Source: Veillonella absiana
GTDB lineage: Bacteria > Bacillota > Negativicutes > Veillonellales > Veillonellaceae
Direction: 5' to 3' (one strand)
Length of the DNA: 37,321 nt
Assembly: GCF_032970905.1 (NCBI RefSeq)
Contig: NZ_JAWJZA010000021.1
Below the pieces are notes generated by a model. That model saw only the letters and a list, made by a program, of their open reading frames with translations, was not told where the DNA came from and ran no database searches. Shown one piece after another: positions 24,210 through 32,161 of the stretch (its first letter is position 1; every line of letters begins with the position of its first letter). The position numbers were made by a program, and so were the translations under genes.

Positions 24210-24629
24210 ATGGATACTGAATCTAATACAAAATTCCAATATGGTTTAGATATGGCAACCGTCGAAATTGCGGATTCCGTAGTTTTAGAGGTAGCCACTA
24301 AGGTTGTACAAAATGTACCTGGTGTACATGCATTAAGCCCACGATTCTATGATGAAATAGTAGATGGCATTGTGAATCGGTTTGGTCAAAAAACTTTACC
24401 AGGTATTAATATTAAACATCGAAAAGGGTTTCTCGAGATCAATTTATATGTAAGAGTGTATTATGGACAGAATATAGTTGCCCTAGCTGAGCTTTTACAA
24501 CAAGAGATTCGTGAAAATTTAAAAAATATGCTCGACCTTTATAATGTAAAAGTAGATGTACATATTGAGGGGGTTGAGCCCATTAATACAAAGGAGATTA
24601 GCTCTAATGGCAGTAACAAAACGGAATAG
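24210..24629 (+). CDS. Asp23/Gls24 family protein (second copy)
   Basis: 139-aa paralogue of the preceding gene: V-E-I-A-D-S-V-V-L-E-V-A-T-K-V-V-Q-N-V-P-G-V segment near residues 13-34 and Y-V-R-V-Y-Y-G-Q-N-I-V-A-L-A-E repeat the family's two core blocks. It differs from the first copy in having a longer N-terminal extension and a polar tail, so the two probably form a mixed complex rather than simple duplicates (inference). AAGGA precedes the ATG. The 3' end overlaps nusB by 23 bases. Confidence 0.85.
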   Translation: MDTESNTKFQYGLDMATVEIADSVVLEVATKVVQNVPGVHALSPRFYDEIVDGIVNRFGQKTLPGINIKHRKGFLEINLYVRVYYGQNIVALAELLQQEIRENLKNMLDLYNVKVDVHIEGVEPINTKEISSNGSNKTE

Positions 24630-25014
24630 ACGTCAAGCACGTCAACATGCATTTCAAGTGATATATGCTCATGAATTCCATGATGAACCTAGTGCTGTAT
24701 CCTATCCTGATGGAGAAGAGCAGGGGAATATGGATACAACTTATGCAACAGCAATAGTTGATGGGGTATTGGCACATGTAACAGAATTAGATGCCATTAT
24801 TCAAGAACATTCATTAAAACGTAAGGTGGAACATTTAGATAAAGTAGATCGTTCTGTATTACGTTTAGCAATTTGGGAAATGAAATTTTCACCTGAACCA
24901 TTAGATCCATCTATTGCCATTAATGAAGCCATTCAATTGGCAAAGGATTTTGGATCTGATAATTCCTATAAATTAGTTAATGGTATTTTGGACGGTGTAG
25001 TTAAAGGCAAATGA
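24607..25014 (+). CDS. nusB: Transcription antitermination factor NusB
   Basis: RNA-binding antitermination factor used in rRNA transcription with NusE. The 135-aa product is all-helical with RRQARQHAFQVIYAHEF (6-22), LDKVDRSVLRLAIWEM near the middle and INEAIQLAKDFGSDNSYKLVNGILD at the end, all classical NusB. The ATG at 24607 follows AAAGGAG at a normal distance; the upstream in-frame ATG at 24556 would place it inside the previous gene without support. Stop overlaps the next start (ATGA). Confidence 0.96.
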   Translation: MAVTKRNRRQARQHAFQVIYAHEFHDEPSAVSYPDGEEQGNMDTTYATAIVDGVLAHVTELDAIIQEHSLKRKVEHLDKVDRSVLRLAIWEMKFSPEPLDPSIAINEAIQLAKDFGSDNSYKLVNGILDGVVKGK

Positions 25015-25949
25015 AACAGTACTTTCTAGGCATTGATACGAGTTGTTATACAACGAGTTGTGCTATCGTGGATGAACAGGGCCAAATTCATGGGGAAGCC
25101 CGAAAAATTCTAGATGTTAAATCTGGAGAACGAGGCCTACAACAATCGAATATGGTATTTCAACATACACGGGCACTACCTAAATTGATCCAAGAATTAC
25201 CACAGTTACCAATTTCTGGTATTGGGGTCAGTGCTTTTCCACGTCGTGAAAAGGATTCCTATATGCCTGCATTTTTAGTAGGCCGTGGACAGGCACAAAC
25301 GTTATCTCATATCATGAATGTTCCACTTTATGAATTTTCCCATCAAGAAAATCACATTCTAGCAGCTATACGTTCATTGGGAATGGTGCCGAAGGAGCCA
25401 TTTTTGAGCCTTCATTTATCAGGTGGTACAACGGAATTATTACATTGTACCTATGATGAAAGTGGCTTTTTTGATGTGAAACTCATTGGCGGTGCTATGG
25501 ATTTACAAGGAGGCCAATTTGTAGACCGTGTAGGTGTTGCATTAGGTTTGCCTTTTCCAGCAGGGAGTCATTTAGAGCAATTAGCGCTAGAGTCTGACGC
25601 TTATGATGCATTGCCAACCTCTGTGAAGAACGGATATATTAGTTTTGGTGGTCCTTGTAGCGAGGCATTACGTCGTATCGAAAAAGGGGTAGACCCTAAG
25701 AATATGGCTCTGGCGCTGTTCAAGTGCATTGGTCGTTCATTGGAAAAACTCTTTGATTACCATATTAAACAATATCCTGTCTCTACAGTTATCGCTGTAG
25801 GCGGGGTTATGAGTAATTCCTTATTGCGTTCTAGATTAGAACAACATTTACGACGTAAAGGGATTACCTTATTATTGGCAGAACCACAATTTAGTGTGGA
25901 TAATGCCACAGGCGTTGCCTATGGCGCATCGCTTTTACACAACAAATAA
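25011..25949 (+). CDS. Kae1/TsaD-like protein (ASKHA fold paralogue)
   Basis: 312-aa protein of the Kae1/Qri7/YgjD family, which includes TsaD, the tRNA threonylcarbamoyl transferase. It keeps the metal-ligand histidines in the form HQENH (His111 and His115, as HxExH in TsaD) and the late aspartate in SVDNATG (about Asp297), plus GIDTSCYTTSCA (8-19). The central region is divergent and the protein is shorter than usual TsaD. Its position between nusB and xseA is the usual site of a second, Firmicutes-type paralogue, so the main TsaD is expected elsewhere. ATGA overlap with nusB implies coupled translation. Function of the paralogue is not established. Confidence 0.8.
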   Translation: MKQYFLGIDTSCYTTSCAIVDEQGQIHGEARKILDVKSGERGLQQSNMVFQHTRALPKLIQELPQLPISGIGVSAFPRREKDSYMPAFLVGRGQAQTLSHIMNVPLYEFSHQENHILAAIRSLGMVPKEPFLSLHLSGGTTELLHCTYDESGFFDVKLIGGAMDLQGGQFVDRVGVALGLPFPAGSHLEQLALESDAYDALPTSVKNGYISFGGPCSEALRRIEKGVDPKNMALALFKCIGRSLEKLFDYHIKQYPVSTVIAVGGVMSNSLLRSRLEQHLRRKGITLLLAEPQFSVDNATGVAYGASLLHNK

Positions 25950-26047
25950 GCCTATGATACATCGCTAATAATAAGTGATATCATATGTACTACAGATTAG
26001 AATTTTTAAAGTAGCAGAATCATATCTGCAGTGGTAAAGGTCTCTCT

Positions 26048-27271
26048 ATGAATATATTTACAATTACACAACTAAATGCACTCATAAAACGTACCTTAGA
26101 CCGCGAATATTTGCTGAAAAGCTTTTATGTAACAGGCACCATCATCAATGCAAAACGTCATAGTAATGGGCATTTTTATTTTTCATTAAAGGATGAGGAA
26201 TCTGCCATCGATGTAACTATGTGGTCTAGTACAGCTATGAGCAAAGGGCTAGCAAACCAAGTTAATAATGGTATGCTCGTTACTATCAAGGCGGGATTAA
26301 ATTTTTATGGTAAAACAGGTCGTTTAAATTTAGTAGTTCAAGATATGCAGGTAGGGGAAAAGAGCCCCTTACAAATTGAATTTGAAGCCTTAAAACGTGA
26401 ATTGACTGCCTTAGGGTATTTTGATGAGTCTCATAAACAGATGATCCCAGAAATGGCCACTTGTATAGGTCTTGTTACATCAAAATCAGGTGCCGTTTTA
26501 CATGATATTCTTCATGTGAGTGGTAATAGAAACCCATTAATTCAATTTAAATTATTTTCTGTTCCAGTTCAAGGTGAAAAAGCTGGTCCAGTGATTGCTC
26601 GTGGCATTTATGAAGCCGATGCAGATCCAGATGTGGAATTAATCATTGTAGGTCGCGGTGGTGGATCCACTGAGGACTTATGGTGCTTTAATGACCGTGC
26701 TGTGGTAGAGGCTATTTATCATGCTAAGAAACCCGTAATCAGCGCCGTAGGTCATGAGACAGATTATACACTCTGTGATTATGTTGCGGATGCTCGTGGT
26801 GCAACGCCAAGTCATGCCGCAGAGATGGCAGTAATGCCTTTGGTTGTATTACAAGAACGATTAGCAGAAAAAGAAAATTATTTACACACATATATTCGCA
26901 CTATGGTGCAACAAAAGAAGCAAGAATTAAGTGCCTTATTTAATAGACGATTAGGTATGCCGGCACTTCAATTTTTACATGGTCAAAAGACTAAATTGCA
27001 GGGACTTTCACAACAAATGGAATCTAGTTCCATAAAGAAAGTGCAAGAGAAAGAACATCAATTAGCATTGCTAGCTAAACAGCTAGACATGTTAAACCCG
27101 CTCCATTTAATGGTTAAAGGGTATAGTAAAATCGAAAAAAATCAGAAAGCGATTCAGTCTGTCCAAGATGTGGCAGTCGGTGATTCGTTATCGTTAACAG
27201 TGATAGATGGGATTATTACAACCTGTGTTGAGGAGGTAACAAGCGATGGCCGCTTCACTCAAGAACTATGA
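26048..27271 (+). CDS. xseA: Exodeoxyribonuclease VII large subunit
   Basis: Large subunit of ExoVII, which degrades single-stranded DNA from both ends with XseB. The 407-aa product has an N-terminal OB fold (about 1-100) with SNGHFYFSLKDEE, the catalytic domain with IIVGRGGGSTEDLWCFND (about 198-215) and AVGHETDYTLCDYVADARGATPSHAAE, then a coiled-coil C-terminal region (about 270-360) that holds the small subunits. It overlaps xseB by 26 bases. The 98-base gap before it contains no clear promoter. Confidence 0.96.
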   Translation: MNIFTITQLNALIKRTLDREYLLKSFYVTGTIINAKRHSNGHFYFSLKDEESAIDVTMWSSTAMSKGLANQVNNGMLVTIKAGLNFYGKTGRLNLVVQDMQVGEKSPLQIEFEALKRELTALGYFDESHKQMIPEMATCIGLVTSKSGAVLHDILHVSGNRNPLIQFKLFSVPVQGEKAGPVIARGIYEADADPDVELIIVGRGGGSTEDLWCFNDRAVVEAIYHAKKPVISAVGHETDYTLCDYVADARGATPSHAAEMAVMPLVVLQERLAEKENYLHTYIRTMVQQKKQELSALFNRRLGMPALQFLHGQKTKLQGLSQQMESSSIKKVQEKEHQLALLAKQLDMLNPLHLMVKGYSKIEKNQKAIQSVQDVAVGDSLSLTVIDGIITTCVEEVTSDGRFTQEL

Positions 27272-27452
27272 GAAGAAATATGCAGCATTAGAGGAGATTG
27301 TTCGTCATTTAGATGAAAATGAATTATCTATTTCCGAATTGCTCACACAATATAAAAAAGGATTAACCTTAGTTCAAGAATGTTCTCAAATGTTGGACAC
27401 AGTGGAAACTGAGATTCAACAGATTATTGAAGAAGTTCGTATTTCTGAATAA
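27246..27452 (+). CDS. xseB: Exodeoxyribonuclease VII small subunit
   Basis: The 68-aa product consists of two helices and matches XseB: the Y-E-K-K-Y-A-A-L-E-E-I-V segment (8-19), LSISELLTQYKKGLTLVQEC (27-46). It binds the XseA coiled coil. GAGGAGG inside the 3' end of xseA is its ribosome binding site, and the ATG lies 26 bases before the xseA stop, so the subunits are translationally coupled. Confidence 0.93.
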   Translation: MAASLKNYEKKYAALEEIVRHLDENELSISELLTQYKKGLTLVQECSQMLDTVETEIQQIIEEVRISE

Positions 27453-27463
27453 TGGAGCCGATA

Positions 27464-28342
27464 ATGGTAAAACAATATTTAATAGATAGTAAATACATTG
27501 TAGAGGGATGGCTCGAAACATTATTAGTATCCCCTAATGAAGAATATAAAAAACTATATGAAGCTATGAATTATAGCTTGTTACAAGGGGGGAAACGTAT
27601 ACGACCTATTTTGACAAAGGCCGTATTAGAATCTCTGGGGGCAACTGTGGAGCCCTATAAGGAGTATGTATGCGCCATGGAGTGCATTCATACATATTCT
27701 TTAATACATGATGATTTACCTGCTATGGATAATGATGATTATCGTCGTGGTAATTTGACTAACCATAAGGTTTATGGCGATGGTATGGCCATACTAGCTG
27801 GTGATGGACTATTATCCTATGCATTTCAATTGGCTGCACAAAATAAAAATGCAACACCAGAACAAGCTGTAAAAGCTATTTCTATTATAGCTACTGCTGC
27901 TGGTCCAGAAGGAATGGTAGGTGGACAAGCCTTTGATTTACAAAGTGAAGGTAAACATTTACCATTACAGGAACTACAAGTGCTACATAAAGGTAAAACG
28001 GGAGCTTTATTTGCCGCATCAGTAGAGCTAGGTCTGGTGTTAGGTCATGCAGATCAAAAATCTTATGAAGCGTATATGACTTATGCCAATGCATTGGGGT
28101 TATTATTCCAAATCACAGATGATATTTTAGATATTACTGGTACCATTGAAGAATTGGGGAAAACACCAGGTAGCGATTTGAAACTAGATAAATCTACCTA
28201 TGTATCATTATTAGGCCTTGATGGGGCGCGACAAGAGGCACAACGTGTAGCAGATACTGCCAAACAAGCGCTTTTATCTACGAATCATAGTACGGACATT
28301 TTAATTGGCTTGATTGACTATTTATTAGAACGTAGCAATTAA
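27464..28342 (+). CDS. ispA: Polyprenyl (farnesyl/geranyl) diphosphate synthase
   Basis: Condenses isopentenyl diphosphate with allylic diphosphates to make farnesyl diphosphate for undecaprenol and quinone synthesis. The 292-aa product has GGKRIRP (42-48), the first aspartate-rich motif DDLPAMDNDDYRRG (83-96) with two residues between the aspartate pair and the third Asp, typical of bacterial FPP synthase, and the second motif DDILD. The ATG at 27464 has GGAG six bases upstream; the ATG at 27452, which overlaps the xseB stop, has none, so both are possible but the former is preferred. Product length is inferred. Confidence 0.93.
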   Translation: MVKQYLIDSKYIVEGWLETLLVSPNEEYKKLYEAMNYSLLQGGKRIRPILTKAVLESLGATVEPYKEYVCAMECIHTYSLIHDDLPAMDNDDYRRGNLTNHKVYGDGMAILAGDGLLSYAFQLAAQNKNATPEQAVKAISIIATAAGPEGMVGGQAFDLQSEGKHLPLQELQVLHKGKTGALFAASVELGLVLGHADQKSYEAYMTYANALGLLFQITDDILDITGTIEELGKTPGSDLKLDKSTYVSLLGLDGARQEAQRVADTAKQALLSTNHSTDILIGLIDYLLERSN

Positions 28343-28466
28343 TATGACTACATTATTTAATGTGTTAAAGTAATATAAAGTGATTTTTATAATACTGTCT
28401 ATACCATATGCAATGTTAGTTGAAATGAAATAATCGTATGTAGATAAGTAGAAAAGGATGATAGAT

Positions 28467-28955
28467 ATGTTGTCAGAGTTATGGGAAGCTATAAGTCAAA
28501 ATTACATAGCTCAAGCTGCCTTTTGGGGTTGGGTTTCTGCACAAGTCTTGAAATTTATAATTGTACTCGTAAAAGATCGTACGTTACGTTTAGACCGTCT
28601 TGTAGGTTCTGGGGGATTTCCAAGTTCTCATACCTCCTTTGTAATGTCTACAACCACTGCATTACTACTAAAAAATGGACCTGACTCTGATTTATTTATT
28701 GTGTCATTGATTTTTTCAATTGTTGTTATGTATGATGCTTCTAATGTACGACTAGAGGCTGGAAGACAAGCTCAAATATTAAACCAGATTGTTGAGCATT
28801 TTAAAAAACGAAATATTCCAGTTATGCTAAAAGGATCTCAACAAAGTTTAAAAGAATTATTGGGCCATACACCATTTGAAGTGTTTGGTGGTCTTATTTT
28901 GGGTATTGCCGTAGCATATTATCAATATTCTTATATATATAATGGTGTACTATGA
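28467..28955 (+). CDS. DUF212 (divergent PAP2) family membrane protein
   Basis: 162-aa membrane protein with about four hydrophobic segments. It carries the DUF212/divergent PAP2 signature: KDRTLRLDRLVGSGGFPSSHTSFV with the SSH element of phosphatidic-acid-phosphatase enzymes, and MYDASNVRLEAGRQAQILN. Such proteins are proposed to be lipid phosphatases, not proven. The start at 28467 was chosen because AAAAGG is nine bases upstream; at 28458 it would abut the ATG. The stop overlaps the tlyA start (ATGA). Confidence 0.85.
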   Translation: MLSELWEAISQNYIAQAAFWGWVSAQVLKFIIVLVKDRTLRLDRLVGSGGFPSSHTSFVMSTTTALLLKNGPDSDLFIVSLIFSIVVMYDASNVRLEAGRQAQILNQIVEHFKKRNIPVMLKGSQQSLKELLGHTPFEVFGGLILGIAVAYYQYSYIYNGVL

Positions 28956-29755
28956 GTAAAAAAGAACGTTTAGACGTGTTATTAGTAAATAGAGGCCTTT
29001 TTGAAAGCCGTGAAAAAGCCAAGGCCGCTATTATGGCAGGATTAATCTTTATTGGTACTGAGCGTATAGATAAAGCGGGTACTAAAGTAGATATAGAAGC
29101 CAATTTAGAAGTAAAAGGCAATACATTACCATATGTAAGTCGCGGTGGGTTAAAACTTGAAAAGGCTATTGAACTATATCATATCGATTTAACGAATGCA
29201 GTAATGGTTGATATTGGTGCTTCCACTGGAGGCTTTACCGATTGTGCTTTGCAGAATGGGGCTAAAAAAGTCTTTGCCATAGATGTAGGATATAACCAAT
29301 TAGCATGGAAACTTCGACAAGATCCTCGTGTTATTAATATGGAAAAACAAAATATTCGTACCGTTACGCCTATTCAATTAGGGGAATTGTCTAATTTTAT
29401 TTCTATTGATGTAGCCTTTATTTCTTTAGATAAAGTTTTACCAGTTGCTACTACATTATTACAAGCTGATGGTTCTCTTGTGGCCTTAATCAAGCCTCAG
29501 TTTGAAGCAGGTCGTGAAAAGGTTGGTAAGGGTGGTATTGTTCGTGATGAAGCTACTCACAAAGAAGTATTACATAGAATATTACAAGTAGCCTATGATT
29601 GTGGATTATATTTGCATGGCCTTACGTATTCACCGATTAAAGGCATGGAAGGAAATATTGAATTTTTAGGGTACTTTAAAAAATACAAAGAGGGAGCCTT
29701 AGACATTACTGATGAATTAATTAATGACATCGTTACAGAGGCCCATTCCTTATAG
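28952..29755 (+). CDS. tlyA: TlyA-family RNA 2'-O-methyltransferase
   Basis: Combines an S4 RNA-binding domain (about 3-60, RLDVLLVNRGLFESREKAK) with an FtsJ-type methyltransferase domain. The SAM site is DIGASTGGFTDCALQNGA (about 85-102), and a conserved IDVAFISLDKVLP follows. In mycobacteria TlyA methylates 16S C1409 and 23S C1920; the shorter Firmicute type may act on 23S only or on both. Historically named hemolysin, without evidence of this role here. ATGA overlap with the previous gene, and nadK starts nine bases after the stop. Confidence 0.9.
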   Translation: MSKKERLDVLLVNRGLFESREKAKAAIMAGLIFIGTERIDKAGTKVDIEANLEVKGNTLPYVSRGGLKLEKAIELYHIDLTNAVMVDIGASTGGFTDCALQNGAKKVFAIDVGYNQLAWKLRQDPRVINMEKQNIRTVTPIQLGELSNFISIDVAFISLDKVLPVATTLLQADGSLVALIKPQFEAGREKVGKGGIVRDEATHKEVLHRILQVAYDCGLYLHGLTYSPIKGMEGNIEFLGYFKKYKEGALDITDELINDIVTEAHSL

Positions 29756-29764
29756 GAGTTAATT

Positions 29765-30649
29765 ATGCGTGTTGCTTTTATCCCGAATATGGGGAAAAAA
29801 AATATTCTATCTGTCTTGGAAACGGCAGTAAAGCTTTGTAAAGACTATAAAATGGATGTCTATTTGCCTGAAGATGAAGAGGTAAAGGAAATTGCTAAAT
29901 TAATACATGTATCATCTGACCATATATTACCTAAACCAGAGTTGTTTAAACACGTAGATATGGCACTCAGCTTTGGTGGCGATGGAACCATTATCCATTT
30001 AGCGAGACAGATTTTTTCTTATAATGTACCTATTTGCGGTGTTAATTTGGGAGAACTGGGATTTTTAAATCAAATAGAAATTAATCAATTAGAATGTCAT
30101 TTGCAGCGCATTTATAAAGGTGATTATAATATAGAGAAACGAAATCATTTGCATGCTTATATTGAGCGGGCAGATGGTACGATTACGGAGTTAGAACCTA
30201 TTATTAACGAAGTGTGTATTACAAAGTATGAACCTGCTAGAATGGCACGTATCAATTTGTCTATTAATAATCATCATACTCAAATGTATCCTGCGGATGG
30301 TTTAATTATTTCCTCAGCCACCGGCTCTACGGGTTATAATCTTTCAGCAGGTGGACCTATAATGACACCAGATAATCGTTCGATTATTGTAACACCTTTA
30401 GCGCCACATTTAATTCAAGGTGTATCTATGGTACTTAAGGAAAGTGATACATTACAAATTACTATGCCTGAACGTGAACCAGAGTTACATATCTGTATTG
30501 ATGGTAGTTTTGATTATACTTTTACCAATAAAGATGTTTTGCACGTCAAATCAAATCCTGTGTATTGTCAGTTTGTACGATTTAAAGATCAGCATTTCTT
30601 TAGTACATTGTTTAAAAAGTTATCTTCGCGACGAGATGAGTTGTTATAG
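29765..30649 (+). CDS. nadK: NAD kinase
   Basis: Phosphorylates NAD to NADP with ATP. The 294-aa product has the GGDGT motif (71-75; Asp73 catalytic), CGVNLGELGFLNQ (about 94-106), an NEVCI element and the glycine-rich SATGSTGYNLSAGGP site (about 183-197). TAGGAGTT precedes the ATG. It belongs to the tlyA-nadK-argR-recN block typical of Firmicutes. Extra upstream in-frame sequence does not exist. Cytoplasmic. Confidence 0.96.
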   Translation: MRVAFIPNMGKKNILSVLETAVKLCKDYKMDVYLPEDEEVKEIAKLIHVSSDHILPKPELFKHVDMALSFGGDGTIIHLARQIFSYNVPICGVNLGELGFLNQIEINQLECHLQRIYKGDYNIEKRNHLHAYIERADGTITELEPIINEVCITKYEPARMARINLSINNHHTQMYPADGLIISSATGSTGYNLSAGGPIMTPDNRSIIVTPLAPHLIQGVSMVLKESDTLQITMPEREPELHICIDGSFDYTFTNKDVLHVKSNPVYCQFVRFKDQHFFSTLFKKLSSRRDELL

Positions 30650-30747
30650 TAAACGATACTCATGAGTTGCCCTTACTATGGACATCTACATAATATCTTT
30701 TGTTCTTGTAAAATTAAGATTAATTATTGTATTAGGATGTGAAAGAC

Positions 30748-31323
30748 ATGATCAATATTAATAATGCTGTACAATTTCAACATTTATTATGGGATCGTAT
30801 CATGCAAGAGGCTCATGTTGTTGTTGACGCTACCTGTGGTAATGGTCATGATTTATTATACTTAGCTGAACATGCCAATGATGGATGCCATCTGTATGGG
30901 ATTGATATTCAATCTGATGCTATAGCTAAGAGTCAAGAATTACTGAGCCATACACTAAAAGATAGAAGAATATCTATCACATTTATCCAAGGATCACATG
31001 AATTGGCTATAGAAGAACAGATAAGCGAAGATTCCATAGATTTATTAATATTTAATCTTGGCTATCTCCCTGGGGGAAATCATTCTATCATTACTACTTG
31101 TGAAAAAACGATACAAGCTTTAGAAAATGCTATTCCCAAGTTATCAAAGCAAGGAATTATAACTTTAGTGGTCTATCCTGGTACAGCATCTGGCAAGAAT
31201 GAACAACTTTGTTTAGAAGAGTTCTTAAGTGGATTAGATCAAAGTAAACACAATGTATGTCATTGGAAGCCTTTGAATCAACGTAATAATCCCCCAGAGC
31301 TTTATATGATTCAAGTTAGATAG
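30748..31323 (+). CDS. Class I SAM-dependent methyltransferase, YtqB type
   Basis: Matches the rRNA/tRNA methyltransferase-like YtqB family: SAM site VVDATCGNGHDLLYLA (about 27-42), Asp in IDIQSDAI, and the characteristic FNLGYLPGGNHSIIT (about 100-114). Recent work links YtqB-type enzymes to methylation of the wobble xcm5s2U of tRNA (MnmM), which I recall as family knowledge. The start ATG at 30748 has AGGA ten bases upstream; the GTG at 30739 is too close to that site. Product 191 aa. It stands between nadK and argR. Confidence 0.85.
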   Translation: MININNAVQFQHLLWDRIMQEAHVVVDATCGNGHDLLYLAEHANDGCHLYGIDIQSDAIAKSQELLSHTLKDRRISITFIQGSHELAIEEQISEDSIDLLIFNLGYLPGGNHSIITTCEKTIQALENAIPKLSKQGIITLVVYPGTASGKNEQLCLEEFLSGLDQSKHNVCHWKPLNQRNNPPELYMIQVR

Positions 31324-31440
31324 ACGTGATAATTGCTATAAACTAATATGGCGATGTATATGTTGTAATAAAATAGTATATTAGTAATATAGTTTCTGAT
31401 ATTATAAAAAATAGTTATTGATTTTAGTCATATTATATTC

Positions 31441-31468
31441 AAAAAGACCTTATAAAAGGTCTTTTTTT
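31441..31468 (+). terminator. Intrinsic terminator of the upstream operon
   Basis: AAAAAGACCT (31441-31450) and AGGTCTTTTTTT (31457-31468) fold into a stem with a short loop and end in seven T. It lies about 118 bases after the YtqB-like gene and closes the long housekeeping run before argR. Confidence 0.85.
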
Positions 31469-31701
31469 GTCTATTTTTGAGAAAATGAATAGGATGCATT
31501 ATTTGTATAAAATAAATAAGCAACATCATAGTTGGTTTTTCTGGTTCCCATGTTTATTGGATTACACGATTCGTAGAATTTTATATTTTATGCATAAATT
31601 GTATAATTATCAGTGTGAATATAGGTGAATATTTATGTAAATGTGTTATAATAATAATGGAAAAAATATGTTTTCTATGGTTTTAAAAGGAAGTGAATAC
31701 C
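31469..31701 (+). promoter_or_regulatory. argR upstream region with extended -10 and ArgR-like box
   Basis: The roughly 378-base gap from 31324 holds no gene. In its last part TG-T-TATAAT (31644-31652) is a good extended -10 box, about 50 bases before argR. Upstream at 31587-31598 is the perfect palindrome TTTATGCATAAA, followed by AT-rich sequence (31599-31639) with TGTATAATTAT and GTGAATA elements resembling ARG boxes. These suggest autoregulation by ArgR, as in other bacteria; this is inference from resemblance only. Confidence 0.5.
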
Positions 31702-32157
31702 ATGAAACGCTATCGTTATAACAAAATAAAAGAAATTGTACAATCTAAAGCTATTGAAACACAAGAGGAATTAGCAGCTGCGTTACTTGAAGAAGGAATT
31801 GAAGTTACACAAGCTACTGTATCTCGTGATATAAAGGAATTAATGCTTATTAAAATACCAACAGGAGATGGTCATTATCGCTATGCCTTATCTCCTGAGG
31901 AAAATGTAGTATTATCTCGCAGCAGAATCAATCGTTTATTCCAAGATTCTATTATCAAAGTTGATTCTAGCATAAATCTAATTGTGTTACATACAATTCC
32001 TGGCTCTGCACAATCAGTAGCGTTTTCTATTGATCATGCAAAATGGACAGAGATTATTGGTACATTAGCAGGAGATGACACAATTCTACTGATTGCTCGT
32101 ACTGAGTCCGATGTGCCGACAGTCATTTCTCGTATAACTGATTTGATGAAAGATTAA
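31702..32157 (+). CDS. argR: Arginine repressor
   Basis: Hexameric transcription factor that represses arginine synthesis genes when arginine is bound. The 151-aa product has an N-terminal winged helix (about 1-70) with TVSRDIKEL, and a C-terminal domain with GSAQSVAFSID and the arginine-binding GDDTILLIAR. ATG at 31702 has AAAAGGAA ten bases upstream; the in-frame GTG nine bases earlier is too close to that site. recN follows four bases after the stop, a conserved arrangement in Firmicutes. Confidence 0.95.
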   Translation: MKRYRYNKIKEIVQSKAIETQEELAAALLEEGIEVTQATVSRDIKELMLIKIPTGDGHYRYALSPEENVVLSRSRINRLFQDSIIKVDSSINLIVLHTIPGSAQSVAFSIDHAKWTEIIGTLAGDDTILLIARTESDVPTVISRITDLMKD

Positions 32158-32161
32158 TACT

